NCBI GenBank assembly: GCA_016630905.1
Contig: WBMQ01000010.1
Coordinates: 806,001-870,000 of the forward strand
Direction: 5' to 3'
DNA: 64,000 nt
Source of the DNA: Capillidium heterosporum
Lineage: Eukaryota; Entomophthoromycota; Entomophthoromycetes; Entomophthorales; Capillidiaceae
Positions within the stretch are counted from its first letter, which is position 1; every line of letters begins with the position of its first letter. A program made the position numbers and the translations under genes. Positions 22,377 to 34,342 of this stretch are shown piece by piece. The notes below the pieces were generated by a model. It was given only the letters and a program-made list of their open reading frames with translations, was not told the DNA's origin and did not search any database.

Positions 22377-24267
22377 GCTGATATCTGCTCTTTAATTAAA
22401 ATACTTATTTACTATTTTGTTTATTCAAAATATATTTTATATTTGAATTGGTTGCATTAGAACGTTGCTTTTTATATAGTATTATATATACCTTGATCAG
22501 TTTCAAATATATACTTATTTATATCCAATTGGCTTTGGCGTCAATAAAATATAGTATATATGGCACCTACTACATCTAAAAGTATAAACCAACAAAAAGA
22601 CATGTTAGTTATATAGTCCTTTATGGGCACTTATACAAATTGGTAAACTATAACTGAGCTCCAAGAACTTTTATTCTAGCTTATAAAACAGCTGCATATT
22701 ATTCATTTCAGTACTCACTTCTCTTGAGGGCATCTACATTGATTTGACTTTGGTCAGTCTATCCTGTAAAAATCCTATTTAATATTTCGATATCAACAAT
22801 ATTAACATTTCTATTAGCCTTGGCGTTAGCTAGCATGTTGGTATGGAATCTAAGACATCTGTCAAAGCTTTGATCTGACCAAGTCTTTCAAAGGATTGGG
22901 TTTTACATTGATGTTAGCAATGTCTTAAGTTTGGTAAAAATTTGGCCTCCAAGATGCTTTACACTACCTATATTGACTTTAGCTCATAGATTAATATCGA
23001 TTCTTCAGGAGAAAGCCTTATATATACATCCTTTCTCGGTTTTATAACCAATAAGGTAGTCAGGGTTGATAAAGTCCTTTCCAGTACCAAGTTACTGGTA
23101 CTCAGAGCCAAGATTACTGATCGGGTAACTGTAGGGAATATAGGAAGTGTTTGGCGAACCAGAAAGCAGTACAACTACTATTAGATTCTTGAGATGACAA
23201 GGTTGATTAATAAGCGATTTGGTAGTAGTCAAGTATTGGAGTATATGACATTCTTATTATTGTGCAGTATAGTCTTATTTTCGGATAGGATCGATGGAGA
23301 TGCTGTAGTGAGATTGATAAAGATTACAGAGATGCCCGACTGGTTTAATATAGTTTTATAGAATGTGGAGCTCCTTTCAAGGCTTGAAACTAGAGCTGTT
23401 CAATGGAGTAGTTGAACTGTAGCATCAAATCATGAAATATAAAGGAGTATAATTCATGTTGGGTCCTAAAACTAGCTCAGTTCATATGATATATTTTGCA
23501 TTACACACATTGTCACTTTATAGTATAGAGTTCCAATAAAATATCGTTAAAATTCTAGAAAATATCGCTGTATTTGATATTGACATATTTTAGATTAATA
23601 AAATAGACATTTGAAAGACATAGAGTATAGCTTATCAACAGGCAAATTATATAAAAGAATGTGAATATATCTGTTTTCATGTACAGTTTAAGTGAATGTA
23701 CATTTTTCAAGCTTTTACACCTTTCCAATTACGAATTTTGGATGGTGGCTGACTCATACTGAGTTCAACCACACCAGTTTAAAATCCTTATCTACATGTA
23801 CTTCATCACTAAAGCTGCCTATCAACAACTATATTTTGTCTGTTTGGTTGGTTATCAACGACTGCGTTTCAGCCAGTGTTACAAATACAAAAGGTGACAC
23901 AGAATACCTGTCCTTCTAAACAATATTATCGGCCATTTCCATACGTTCCAATTTAAACCCCAAGATTAATCTACAAATTGATAGTAAAGTAAGGCTTTAA
24001 ACTAGAACATTTTTCTAGCTATTCGCATTTCAATCAAGTTACAACCAAATATATCTTTAGTCCTTCATGTTGATAATTAAAGGAGAGGTTGATAAAAAGT
24101 TGAGAGATAAGGCTAAAAATATAGTTTTAGAATGTATAAATTTGAGATGAGAAGCCATGCCACTAAGTTTTTACATCTCAACTCTCTATCTATTTTCTTT
24201 ATTGTAGTAAAGGCTATCCAAGTAGTTTACCTTTAACATCGTAACTTTAAAAAGTTAAAGTCGGTTT
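22377..24267. other. Intergenic with a decayed rightward ORF
   Basis: At about 22977-23420 on the plus strand one frame stays protein-like over about 145 codons with three stops, for example FLGFITNKVVRVDKVLSSTK and INKRFGSSQVLEYMTFLLL. No domain recognised. The remainder is AT-rich. Confidence 0.35.
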
Positions 24268-24342
24268 ATGTACCAGCACAGCCAAGAGAAGAACAGCGGC
24301 GACTATATCTCAGATCAAGTTTGGAAATCCAAAGGGAATTAA
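24268..24342 (+). CDS. Arginine attenuator peptide uORF
   Basis: A 24-codon upstream ORF (ATG at 24268, TAA at 24340-24342) ends 70 nt before the CPA1 start. Its core reads DYISDQVWK, matching the D-Y-[IL]-S-D-x-x-W-[KR] core shared by the attenuator peptides of Neurospora arg-2 (24 residues) and yeast CPA1 (25 residues). The fungal peptide stalls the ribosome in the exit tunnel when arginine is high, blocking scanning to the main ORF and promoting mRNA decay. Length, position, core sequence and downstream gene all agree. No splice site lies between the uORF and the main start. Stalling itself is inferred from the known family. Confidence 0.9.
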   Translation: MYQHSQEKNSGDYISDQVWKSKGN

Positions 24343-24412
24343 AACACCACGTACCACAAACACAACCTTTATATAAACAAGAAAACCCATAGAACTTAAA
24401 CTATACTCTACC

Positions 24413-25710
24413 ATGCTATCCTCTTTCAAATATTTACTCAAGGTCCATCGACCGCAGCCTTTAACAGCTTCCATCAACAAAATTCGTACCTTAGCTACCA
24501 TCACCGAGACCTCTACCTTATACCCTAACTCCCTCCAATCTAATTTGAAGTTTGGTGAATCCGGTTACTTAAAATTGAAATCAGGGCATCAGTTTGAAGG
24601 TAAAAGTTTCGGCTACTCGTCAGGCAACTCAGGGGAAGCCGTATTTACAACTTCACCAGTCGGTTATCCCGAATCGATGACTGACCCCAGCTACAAAGGC
24701 CAAATCTTGATCTTTACTCAGCCGCTCATCGGAAACTACGGGGTACCCAGCCCCAGCTTAGATAAGTTTGGTTTGCTGGACCATTTTGAATCCAACAATA
24801 TCCATGTCAATGGCATTGTAGTCAATGACTATGCTCTCAAGTATAGTCACTGGTCAGCGGTAGAGTCCTTGAGCGAGTGGTGTATCCGTAACAAGGTGCC
24901 CTGCCCTAAGTGGTATAGATACCCGTTCCTTAGTCCAACTTATCCGTGACAACGGTTCGACTTTAGCTAAAATTGATGGGAAACCTAATGATGCTACTGA
25001 CGCCTTCTATGACCCCAATCAACACAATTTGGTAGATCAAGTATCCACCAAGTTCAAGTACACTTTAGGTGAAGGCAACTTGAACATCGCAGTTGTTGAC
25101 TGTGGTGTCAAGCACAACATCCTACGCGCTCTTTTGGAGCAATCCCACCTCAACTTTAAAGTCAAATTGACAGTCCTACCTTGGGACTACGATTTCACTA
25201 ACGAGTTGGACACTTTCGACGGCTTATTCATATCCAACGGACCTGGAAACCCCAATCACTGTCAGAAACTCATCGATCACTTGAAGTTCACCTTGAACAA
25301 CTTTGACGACAAACCTATCTTTGGTATTTGCATGGGGAATCAGATCCTTGGTAAAGCTTTGGACCTCGATGTCTACAAGATGAAATTCGGTAATCGTGGC
25401 CACAACCAACCAGGCTATTTCTAAAGTTGATGGTAGATGCTACATAACTAGTCAAAATCACGGGTATGCCATCGACCCAACCAAGTTGAAGGAGGGGTGG
25501 AACCAGTACTTTGTCAACGCCAACGACGGTAGCAACGAAGGCTTGATTCACAGCTATCTGCCTATTAGTTCGGTGCAGTTCCATCCCGAAGCTAAAGGTG
25601 GACCTATGGATACTACATTTCTGTTTGAAAAGTTCGTTAAACAGGTCATCGAGGCTAAAGTCAAGTTGCAGGCTTATGAAGAACCCAAGTTAGCTCAGAT
25701 CGAGATCTAA
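24413..25710 (+). CDS. CPA1: Carbamoyl-phosphate synthase, arginine-specific small (glutaminase) subunit, frame broken twice
   Basis: Cpa1 hydrolyses glutamine and passes ammonia to the large subunit Cpa2 for carbamoyl phosphate in arginine synthesis. The N-terminus (about 1-40, basic and serine-rich) suits a mitochondrial presequence. The CPSase small-chain domain follows ([20 protein letters not shown]), then the class I glutamine amidotransferase domain with the nucleophile block [11 protein letters not shown] (Cys in GICMG) and the His-Glu pair in [11 protein letters not shown]. The frame is broken at two places inside invariant blocks: at 24899-24902 (GTG CCC [T] GCC, restoring [11 protein letters not shown]) and at 25410-25413 (CCA [G] GCT, restoring [19 protein letters not shown]). 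Each needs skipping exactly one base. No intron fits either site. The conserved uORF says the gene is in use, so the breaks are sequence errors, recoding sites or very recent lesions. Confidence 0.88.
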
Positions 25711-26321
25711 TCACTAGGATTCTCTAAAATTTCTTTTTCTATTAGTATAACCCCTTATATTTCTTATCAAATAAACTTATAAATATATATGTGTACGTTT
25801 CTATATAGCTATTGTGTTAAATTTTATTGCTAGTAGTGAATGTAAACACCCTTCTATAGTATAGTATGTTGGATTGAATATGGTACTTTGTATCTTATCT
25901 GTAATGGTTTTGTTTCCATTTATGGGATCGTTGTATGAGGTAAAACTGAAATTTATGCAAGCTAAGCTTACAGCTTAATGCCGATCCCAGCTATAAAACT
26001 ATACTCTTATTTGAGGAGTCTTCAAATTTAGAAAGGAATCAGCTGTCCAATTTCTGATTGAAGTCAAATTGATTACGAATTAGCGGATGGTACGACATAT
26101 TCGATCGAAACTATGATAATAGCTATAGCTTTCAAGAAAGAGGTGAGATCTGCAACAGGAAGTGCTCAAGAATTGAAAGTGGCTTAACTAGTATATCGAG
26201 GATATAAATAAAAAGTAAGTGGGTTATTAGAAAATTGCAGAGATAGAGTAGTTAATAGTTTTGAGATACTTTACCTTTCGACTTAAACTAGCAAGTTTAC
26301 CTAGTTAATTAAATAGTAAGG
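25711..26321. other. Intergenic between CPA1 and XRN1-A
   Basis: AT-rich, with no gene seen. It must contain the CPA1 terminator and the XRN1-A promoter. Confidence 0.4.
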
Positions 26322-29300
26322 ATGGGTGTTCCAAAGATGTTTCGATGGTTGAGTGAGCGATACCCGCTATGCTCTCAAGTTGTAGAAAACGACAAGATTC
26401 CCGAATTCGGTAAACTTACTCATCCTAGTTTAATATTAACAACCGGTTTAGATAATCTATATTTAGATTTAAATGGAATTATTCACAGGAAGACCCACAA
26501 TAACAAAGGTGAAATTCAAGTACCAGACGATGTAAAGATGTACACCTCCATATTCGACTATATAGATGACCTATTCAACCATATCAGACCTAAAAAGGTG
26601 TTTTTCTTGGCAGTTGATGGTAGGATATAGCTTTTATAAACATTAAAAATATATTCAACCATTCTGACAAATAATTTTAATTGTAAAGGTGTTGCCCCAC
26701 GAGCCAAGATGAACCAACAGAGGACTCGAAGATTTCGAACTGCCCATTACTACTTGAAGGAGAAAGAACTTGCCGAAAGCAACGGAGTTGAAATAAGTGA
26801 GGATAGCTTTGATAGGAATTGCATTACTCCAGGCAAGTCTATCCGACTTCTTATAATTTCTAATTATGCTATTTATTCATGCAGGGACTGAATTCATGGA
26901 AAAGCTTACCAAGCATTTAAAATATTTTATACACAAGAAGATAACTGAGGATCAACGATGGAAGTCTATAGATATTATTCTTTCAAGTCATGAGGTATTT
27001 ATATATAGTAGTAGCAACTAAGAATTTTAAGGTTCCAGGGGAAGGTGAACATAAGATTATGGAATACATCCGACTGGCAAAAGCACAACCTGATTATGAT
27101 CCAAACACTCGACACTGCCTGTATGGGTTAGACGCCGACCTCATTATGTTAGGCCTATTGAGCCACGAACCTCATTTTGCTCTTTTGAGGGAGGAAATCA
27201 CTATGCAAAAGAAGTTCAAAACTCAAGTTAGGTAAGCTTATATTATGCTAAGTAGTTTATTTAAAAAACCAGGCAGATCGGATTACCTACTTTCTACCTT
27301 CTACACCTATCCCTTATGCGCGAATACTTTTACTATGATCTTATTAGTCCACATGAAGAGTCGGGTTTAATCTTTGACTTAGAACGTGTCATAGACGATC
27401 TGATACTACTGATGCTGTTTGTTGGTAACGACTTTTTACCACAGCTACCCGGGTTCGATATAGGGGATGGCATTTTAACAGCACTTTTCAACTCCTACAC
27501 TATGTGGATGGCTTCGAATCGAGGATACCTGAGCGATTCTGGAATAGTGAATTTTAAAAATTTGGAGTTATTTCTGCGCTATTTGGATAAGCAAGGAATA
27601 TACCCGTTTTCTCAACGTCCCCGGCCACAAGCACCTACAGCTGAGCAAGGTAGTTAACGGTACTGGACTAGATTTACTACAGATTACTCAGAACCAATAC
27701 TCCATTGTTAAAAAGGTCAATGAAGTGCTCAAAGTCAAGAATTACAGCCTAAAGGATATTGACATTGCTATCCCTGAATGTAAATCCTATCACGACATCA
27801 TCTTTGTGGAGAATTTTGTTGTTGAGTTAAATTTACAGTTAGTGGCGGATCCAACCTACGACCCTTTATCCGACCATGCCGAACATACTTTTAAATATCG
27901 AATCCAATCCTTTGAGAGCGAAAGTGATGATGAGTATGAAGAATCTTCTACATTGGCTATTGATGGAATTGAAAGCACTTCTCAAACTTTGAAGACTTTC
28001 CTTGGTGCTCCAATTATTAAACCTGAGGAAGAAGAAAAGGATCGGTTAGAAGCAGAACGAGCTTTCAATAACTGGAAAGGTGGCTACTACAAAGTAAACT
28101 ATAGTCATCTAAACAAACACTAATGTATATTGTTAGGAGAAACTCAAAATAAATATTGAAGAAAAATACAAGCTCGAAGATCTAGTTAAATCCTACGCCG
28201 AAGGTATCCAATGGATCATGTACTACTATTACCACGGTGTTCCTTCCTGGGACTTGGTACTACCCTTACCACTATTCTCCAATGATGAGCGGTAAGTTTG
28301 CTTAATTGTATAGTTGATTTAAATGTCGTACCTGTATAGATCTTAAAGGGCTAGGTGATGTGAATATCGTCTTTGAGAAAGGACAGCCGTTTAAACCATT
28401 TGAACAACTTTTGGGTGTACTACCTTCCTTGAGTAAAAAACTGGTCGCCCCTAGTTTACAGGTAATTTATTTCAAACCATTCTATTGATATATATGTAGG
28501 GGCTAATGACTGATGCTACATCCCCAATCATTGATTTTTATCCAACTGAATTCAAGTATGATAAGAACGGCAAAGACAACGATTGGGAGGCGGTTGTCTT
28601 GATCCCATTTATTGATCAAGATCGATTGATCCAGGCTATAAAGGGTACTATTGCTTTTACCATTATTAACTAATACATATTAGAGCAGGAAAGTTTATTC
28701 ACTGATCGAGAAAAGTCTAGAAATTCTTTTGGAGATATTTTTCTACTGAAGCAGAATCCCAAGAGCGAATTCCATACCATAAAGTCAACTTTCCCTGGAT
28801 ATCTGCCAGGTATTATTTACTCGGCTCTATGAGTCTTTACTTGTTATACGATGAAAATTTTATTCATTTGAATCCTTTAATTGCAGCCTAACTCCCTACC
28901 TAGACATAAGATCATCGTGCACTGAATCTGCTTTTGTTTTGCCTAAACTTTCCCCAGGAGTAGATTTTGTAAAGGGACTTTGTCCTGGAGTAAAACTCGG
29001 ATCCCAATCCCCGCCAGGCTTTCCATCCATCAACACTATCAACGTCACTTCCAAGTTGGCTAAAGTTGGCATAAAAGTCTTCGAAAGGCCTAGCAGGTAA
29101 ATATAGTTGTAACTATTTATTAACTTTTATACAAGGCATGAAAGTGTATTGTTGACGGTAGTCAACCAAGTTCAAACAACATCTATTATGGATGTTGTAG
29201 ATAAAATGCTAGGGAAGTCTACTTATGTTGGGTATCCCTTCTTATCCAAAGCTAAGGTTATAAAGGTATGTGATGGGCTAACTACGTACGAGTTTAAAAA

Positions 29301-30844
29301 TAATCGAGTCACCACAACCCCACTTTCGAATGAAGAGGATATTGATGCCTACAATAAAATTGTCAACGAGTTAGAGCATACTTACCAATATATGCGAGCG
29401 ATTGTTACCGGACCGATTGATATCGTTGTGTACGTTGCTCCATTCTTGGGACTCCTACTCAATTTTGATGGCTCCTTATCTAAGGCATACGACGAAACCT
29501 CCCCTTTGCAACCGTATCCCACTGCAACTTACCGCTTCCTCCGTGCACAGCGAAGATAAACGCTATATTGTATTGTTTTCATGTTAGTATATACTTATGT
29601 TTTAAGGAGCGTGCACCTTTGCCTCTAGACGTCGAATTTCCACTCAACTCTAAAGTGTTCTTCCTCGGCGACCGATTCTACGGCGCACCTGGTATGATTA
29701 CCGATAACACTGCCAAAGCTGGGAAGCTAGGCCTGAGGTTGGTTGTAAGTAGTCCAACATCTATTTAATTGCTATCAAGATTTACTTTACCCAGCGTATA
29801 TTAATTGTCAATTTTATAGTTTAATACCGAGCCTTCAAACATTGGCACCACAGCGGTAGCCCGAGCCAACAAGGAAATGTACACTTCGTTCATGGATCTT
29901 GCCAGAACAGTCGGATGTGCCCCACATACCCTACTTCGGCTGATATCTCGAATCAAAGTGGCCTACACTTCCAAAAAGAAGAACACTTCATCTATATACA
30001 TTGGCCTCGGCTTTAAATTTGAAATGCAGGGATTATTTGCCTTGGACTACCTTCGAAAAACCCAGTGGTACTACGAGTTCACTAAGAAGGGGTGTGAACT
30101 TGTAAGTTCATTCGCATCCCAGTTTCCTGAAGTTTTGAAATACATCGATGGAAGTGGAAGTAGGCAAAATCTACTGTTGATCGAAGACCTCTTCCCCAAC
30201 AACACTACGAAACGTATGGAGGATTGCCTAGCTTGGCATGTGGCACACAAGATTACAAGTCTGACGCTATCCCCTACAGGCGCGGAAACTCTGGATAAAG
30301 TAGTCTTTATGATGCTAATCCGATTTAACTTTATTTTCAATAACAAATTAGGTGTACGTCAATCAGATTGAAAAGTTCTGGGACGACTTCTATAACAGTT
30401 CGCCGGAACTTCAAGTCTTAAATATCCAAGAAGCCGATCGTACTGTAATTTCCAACGACTTTGTAACACTTGTATTAACGAAACTAGACCCTACTCCTTC
30501 CAAACCATACTGGGATCCATTTGGAACGGCAAAAGTTTTACCTTGGGAATCGGGTCGTCTATGTTGGTGCTCCTGGTAGAGTTCAAGTTGCGGCGCGTGG
30601 CACTGTAGTTGGAATCGAACCCAACTATTTGGAAGTCGTGTTCGACCGTAGTTTTGCTTCTGGGAACCACCTTAACGGCCGGTACATTTCTATCACTTTA
30701 TCTAAACGAAATTTATTAATAAGCTTATAAATTAGATGTTCCGAGTATCGTGGCCTATGGGTTTCAACAGCATCCCTCCTAAACATCAGCGTACCTCAGC
30801 TTTCCCCAAACACGTTGGATAGCTTCTTTGGATTGAAACGTTAG
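26322..30844 (+). CDS. XRN1: 5'-3' exoribonuclease Xrn1, copy A, frame broken three times
   Basis: Xrn1 degrades decapped mRNA in the cytoplasm. The exons run [71 protein letters not shown] and [15 protein letters not shown], carrying the catalytic acidic residues of the XRN nuclease. After a linker with EERV/EDRL-type acidic repeats come the D1 and SH3-like domains ([20 protein letters not shown]). About 14 introns are bounded by GT-AG, except 26833-26884, which is GC-AG. The frame is broken by one extra base at about 27595 (CAA [G] GAA), 29521 (CCC [A] CTG) and 30523 (TTT [G] GAA); the text on either side matches copy B without a gap. It ends at FFGLKR (30844), about 100 residues earlier than copy B, losing the Ser/Asn/Pro-rich tail. 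It may be a dying duplicate or a functional gene with base errors. Confidence 0.8.
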
Positions 30845-31137
30845 TAAAGCTTTATGTATGTCTTAAGCTACTTGGTTCACTAGGAATATATATTTGGTTG
30901 GGGCTTTGACCTTTATTGAATAAATCTAAGATCCAGTTTTATCTTCTACTATACTATGACACTTTTATAAGCCTTTTGAAAATTTAGGAATAATGGTTGG
31001 CATTATTTTATCAATACAGCTTCTACTTTATAGTATAAATCAACTAATATTACTACAATATTATACGCTTTGCAAAAGCTAGAAATTTTAAAGCAATAGT
31101 AGTCAATAATTTATTAGAAACTACTGACGGCTTTCTG

Positions 31138-31732
31138 CTACCTAATCCAATCGATATAGGTACCAACCTTGGAGAATATAGGAGCACCCGAGTTGAAACA
31201 CTTGCAGTTCAAACCATAGTTGGCAATATCAACTAACTGATTTCCACCCCACTTGATGAGCAAAGAGGAATCAGAATCTCCTTCACAGGTACTTACAAAG
31301 AAAGCTAGAATAGGTATCAGATAGCAAGCATACTTTTCAAGCTCTTTTTGTAACCAACGCAAATATGATGTTCAGATTTAAGTATCCTATTATAGGCGAC
31401 TTTGCAAGCTTCAAAATTTTATATTAGCAGTATAGCTTTAGAGAATTGGATATGTTTTCCAGCTATTATCGGGATTGATATAACTTCAATTTACGGTGGT
31501 GGTAGGTAGGTTTTCCTGGTTGCCTAAAAGTCTCAAATTCAGGGCCACAAACTTGACATCAATATTGTTGGAAATAGTAGATGATCCGCCTGGCTTAGAC
31601 TGACTCCTTGCTCTGACTTGGGAAGACGACAAAGTGGTGGTTAAAAGGAACCGATTCTACGCTATCGATGATGCGTTCGTTCTGGCTTGCTACTAAAGCT
31701 GCAAATGCTAAACTTAGTACTGAAAATTTCAT
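31138..31732 (-). pseudogene. Trypsin-like serine protease pseudogene
   Basis: The start (MKFSVLSLAFAALVASQNER) and the next residues (RIIDSVESVPF) copy the signal peptide and propeptide cleavage site of the intact trypsin at 33523-34342. The following part has lost the segments with catalytic His and Asp: after PFNHHFVV the text jumps to a piece equivalent to residues about 105, and a TAA interrupts it. The last exon (CEGDSDSSLLIKWGGNQLVD through GTYIDWIR) still aligns with the serine exon, but GDSGSA has become GDSDSS. The missing His and Asp regions and the stop make it non-functional. It lies tail-to-head behind the intact copy, on the same strand. Confidence 0.8.
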
Positions 31733-32020
31733 CTTAAGATTTTGTTGTGCTAATAAATTTGAGTAAGCTTTGGTGCTCTTATATACTTTGAATCAAACTA
31801 GTTGATTCCGTTGGAAGGTATACTAACATATACCTCTTAGTACAATAGTGTCTAAAGCCCTAGAATTATAATCAAGCTACCTTTATGCGAGTATAACCTA
31901 AATTCATTTTCTCTATTTCGATTCCTGTGTATATTTTAGTGCAGCTATAGTTGGAAATGTCAGCGATATATATTTCTAGTCATATCGTTTACCAAATTTT
32001 AATTAAATAGTATAAATTAA
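31138..32020 (-). repeat. Tandem duplication unit 1 (dead trypsin plus upstream region)
   Basis: Besides the coding parts, the upstream flank matches that of the second copy at several points: AATTTGAGTAA just upstream of the start, a block near 31840-31910 ending TTATGCGAGTAT, and CATATCGTTTACCAA near 31980. The duplication therefore included promoter DNA. Confidence 0.6.
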
Positions 32021-33522
32021 TGATTATAGTATGATATAGCATCTATTGAATGATGTCAGGCTAGTTGTAAGTAGGAAACTATTAGCATTAAATATTCGCT
32101 GCAAGTAAATGATTTCCTACAGTTTTGTGACAATATATTGAACATTTTACAACTTTTGAAATGCTTAATGTTACTAAGAGTTCTATCAAATATGTACTAA
32201 TGATATATAAGTGTACATCTGATATATGCTACTACAATCGAAACTACTTAAATGGTTAGCTAATTAAATCTATATCATTTGACGAAATGGTTTAATTAAA
32301 TTAAAAAACTATCACTATCCCGCTCAGGCTCTTTATAAGCCACTTTAGCTGAAGTGAATTCCAAATTGTAAATATAACATGAATATGTATTATTTATATA
32401 TACCTTAAGTAATTTGAAAAATTAAATACTATTGAAATCGGATAATATCCGAAAAAATAACTTAACTAACAATATTATTGTCTATTGAGTTATGATAGTA
32501 GTAAGGAGTACATTTGATCAAAATCACATTTATATATTGTACTAAAGTTGGGATATGTTCCGAAATTTAACCCATTCTCTGATCCTCTTTCTCTGGTGAA
32601 AATTTATACAATAGATATTTTCTGTAGCTTCAGCTAAAATTTGAGTTTTAAATTCTGATATATATTCATTGAAGAATATTATAGGTGAAAGAGGTTTTGA
32701 GTTAACACTTCATACATTTATAATTGTTTTTATTCTCCGAATATAAGTTATCAAACTAGCTAATAGAAGATATGCTTTATAGCCCACTATCCGTGAAACT
32801 CGGATCTACTCTGATAGCCATCAACACCTGTATAAAACTTTCATAGCTTCATTTTCCCCCTTTATAGTTGTTCTATTTCCTGATATGCTATTGAATAGAT
32901 TACTTTAGCTCATCTTGTGAAGTTTTAAAACCTAATCGCATCTACTTGTCGAATTAGGAAAATATAGTTTATTGGAATTTTTATAATATATATTCCCTTT
33001 TTACAAAAGCTCTAATATATAAAGTTCTAAAAAGATAAAACCTTATTTTATAATTAGCCCATATATATTCAAATAAGCAATATTAGTAGCTATTTGAAAA
33101 CTAACTATCGATTTGATAGTTATTTTGTAAACCTAATATGTGACATAATAAATGATGCTATACTTGTTTAACTTAATACTATATATTCTACTATAAATCA
33201 GTATTTTAATACATGTCTAAGTGCCGATATCTTCTCAACTTTAATAAAAATATCACATCCCACTCGTCAATAAGAACAAAAAATGCAGCATAGTATTTTA
33301 AGTGAAGATTTAGGTTCCTGATCCATTAAATTGTCCATCTTCAAATTCTCTGACATTAATATATTTGAAAGGCAAATATAGGGTCATCAATATAGCTCTA
33401 CTTTAAAAATATACCAAAGTTTATTCATATATAACTATCCTAGCTAGAAATACTGTGGATATACCATGATAAATATAGTAAAATTAATAAATTGGCCAAT
33501 AGCAGTTACATTTTATTAAAAG
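31733..33522. other. AT-rich intergenic between the two trypsin copies
   Basis: The first 300 bp upstream of the dead copy resembles the upstream region of the live copy (see the repeat entries). The remainder is very AT-rich with no gene seen. Confidence 0.4.
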
Positions 33523-34342
33523 TTAAGCAATAGCCTGCTGCTGTCTGATCCAGCCAACGTAGGAACTGACTCTGGCAAAGCCGGTGGGGAAATCGGGGTT
33601 GAGGCATCTACGATTACGGCCGAAGCTGACGATACCGACTAGCTGATTTCCGCCTCGGTTAATGAACAATGCTGAACCGGAGTCACCTTCGCAAGTAGCT
33701 GTAAAAAGTTAGTACTATACTATAATAATAAACATTACTCTTTAAGCCCTCTTTGTAACCAGCACATATGTGATGTTGGGACTGAAGGAAGTTACCGTAA
33801 GCGGACTTGCAGGCTTCAAAGTTGTAGATCGGTAACACAGCTTCACGAAGCACTAGTGAAGCTGAATTAAAATTGTCGGGATCAGTACGACCCCAACCTA
33901 GAGCGGTGGTAGGCAAACCTTCCTGGCTACCTAAAGACCCCGTATCTAAAGTTACAAACTCAACTGGGATATTGCTTGGGATAGGGGCTAAAAGCTTCCA
34001 AACTGCAATATCAAAGTAGAATCCATTTCTAGTGAAATTGGGATGGTAAGTGATCCGCTTGACCTTTAAACTGGCTCCCTGCTCTGACTGAGCTGACTTA
34101 CGGAGGTCATGGCGGTGGACGTTGACAGTGGCTTGAGAAAGGATCGTTTCATCAGAACAGTGGGCGGCCGTGACGATAGTAGTTCGATCTAAGAGCGAAC
34201 CTCCGCAGATGTGGGCTCCATTTACTTGTAAAGATACGACAAAAGGGTGGCTAAAGGGAATTGACTCCTCTCCGTTGATGATACGTTCGTTCTGACCGGC
34301 TACTAAGGCTACAAATACTAAAGCTAGCGTTGAAAATAACAT
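33523..34342 (-). CDS. Secreted trypsin-like serine protease (S1 family)
   Basis: Two exons with a 40-nt intron (33699-33738) give about 260 residues. The ATG at 34342 is chosen because it opens a clean signal peptide (MLFSTLALVFVALVAGQ); an upstream in-frame ATG at 34396 would put 18 extra residues before it. Activation would occur before IINGEESIPF. The catalytic residues are present: His in IVTAAHC, Asp in FDIAVWKL and Ser in CEGDSGSALF, where the usual GDSGGPL is changed to GDSGSAL. Cysteines sit in trypsin-like positions (ICGG, AAHC, HICAG, RRCLN). The role is extracellular digestion of host or environmental protein, cutting after Lys/Arg if an S1-pocket Asp is present, which the sequence before the active Ser (TTCEGDSG) does not show. 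Trypsins are common in insect- and plant-associated fungi and in Zoopagomycota. Confidence 0.9.

Noticed and set aside
24370-24377. TATATAAA upstream of CPA1 as an alternative promoter that skips the uORF.
   Set aside because: Only 43 nt from the start codon, too close for a fungal core promoter, and common in AT-rich DNA.
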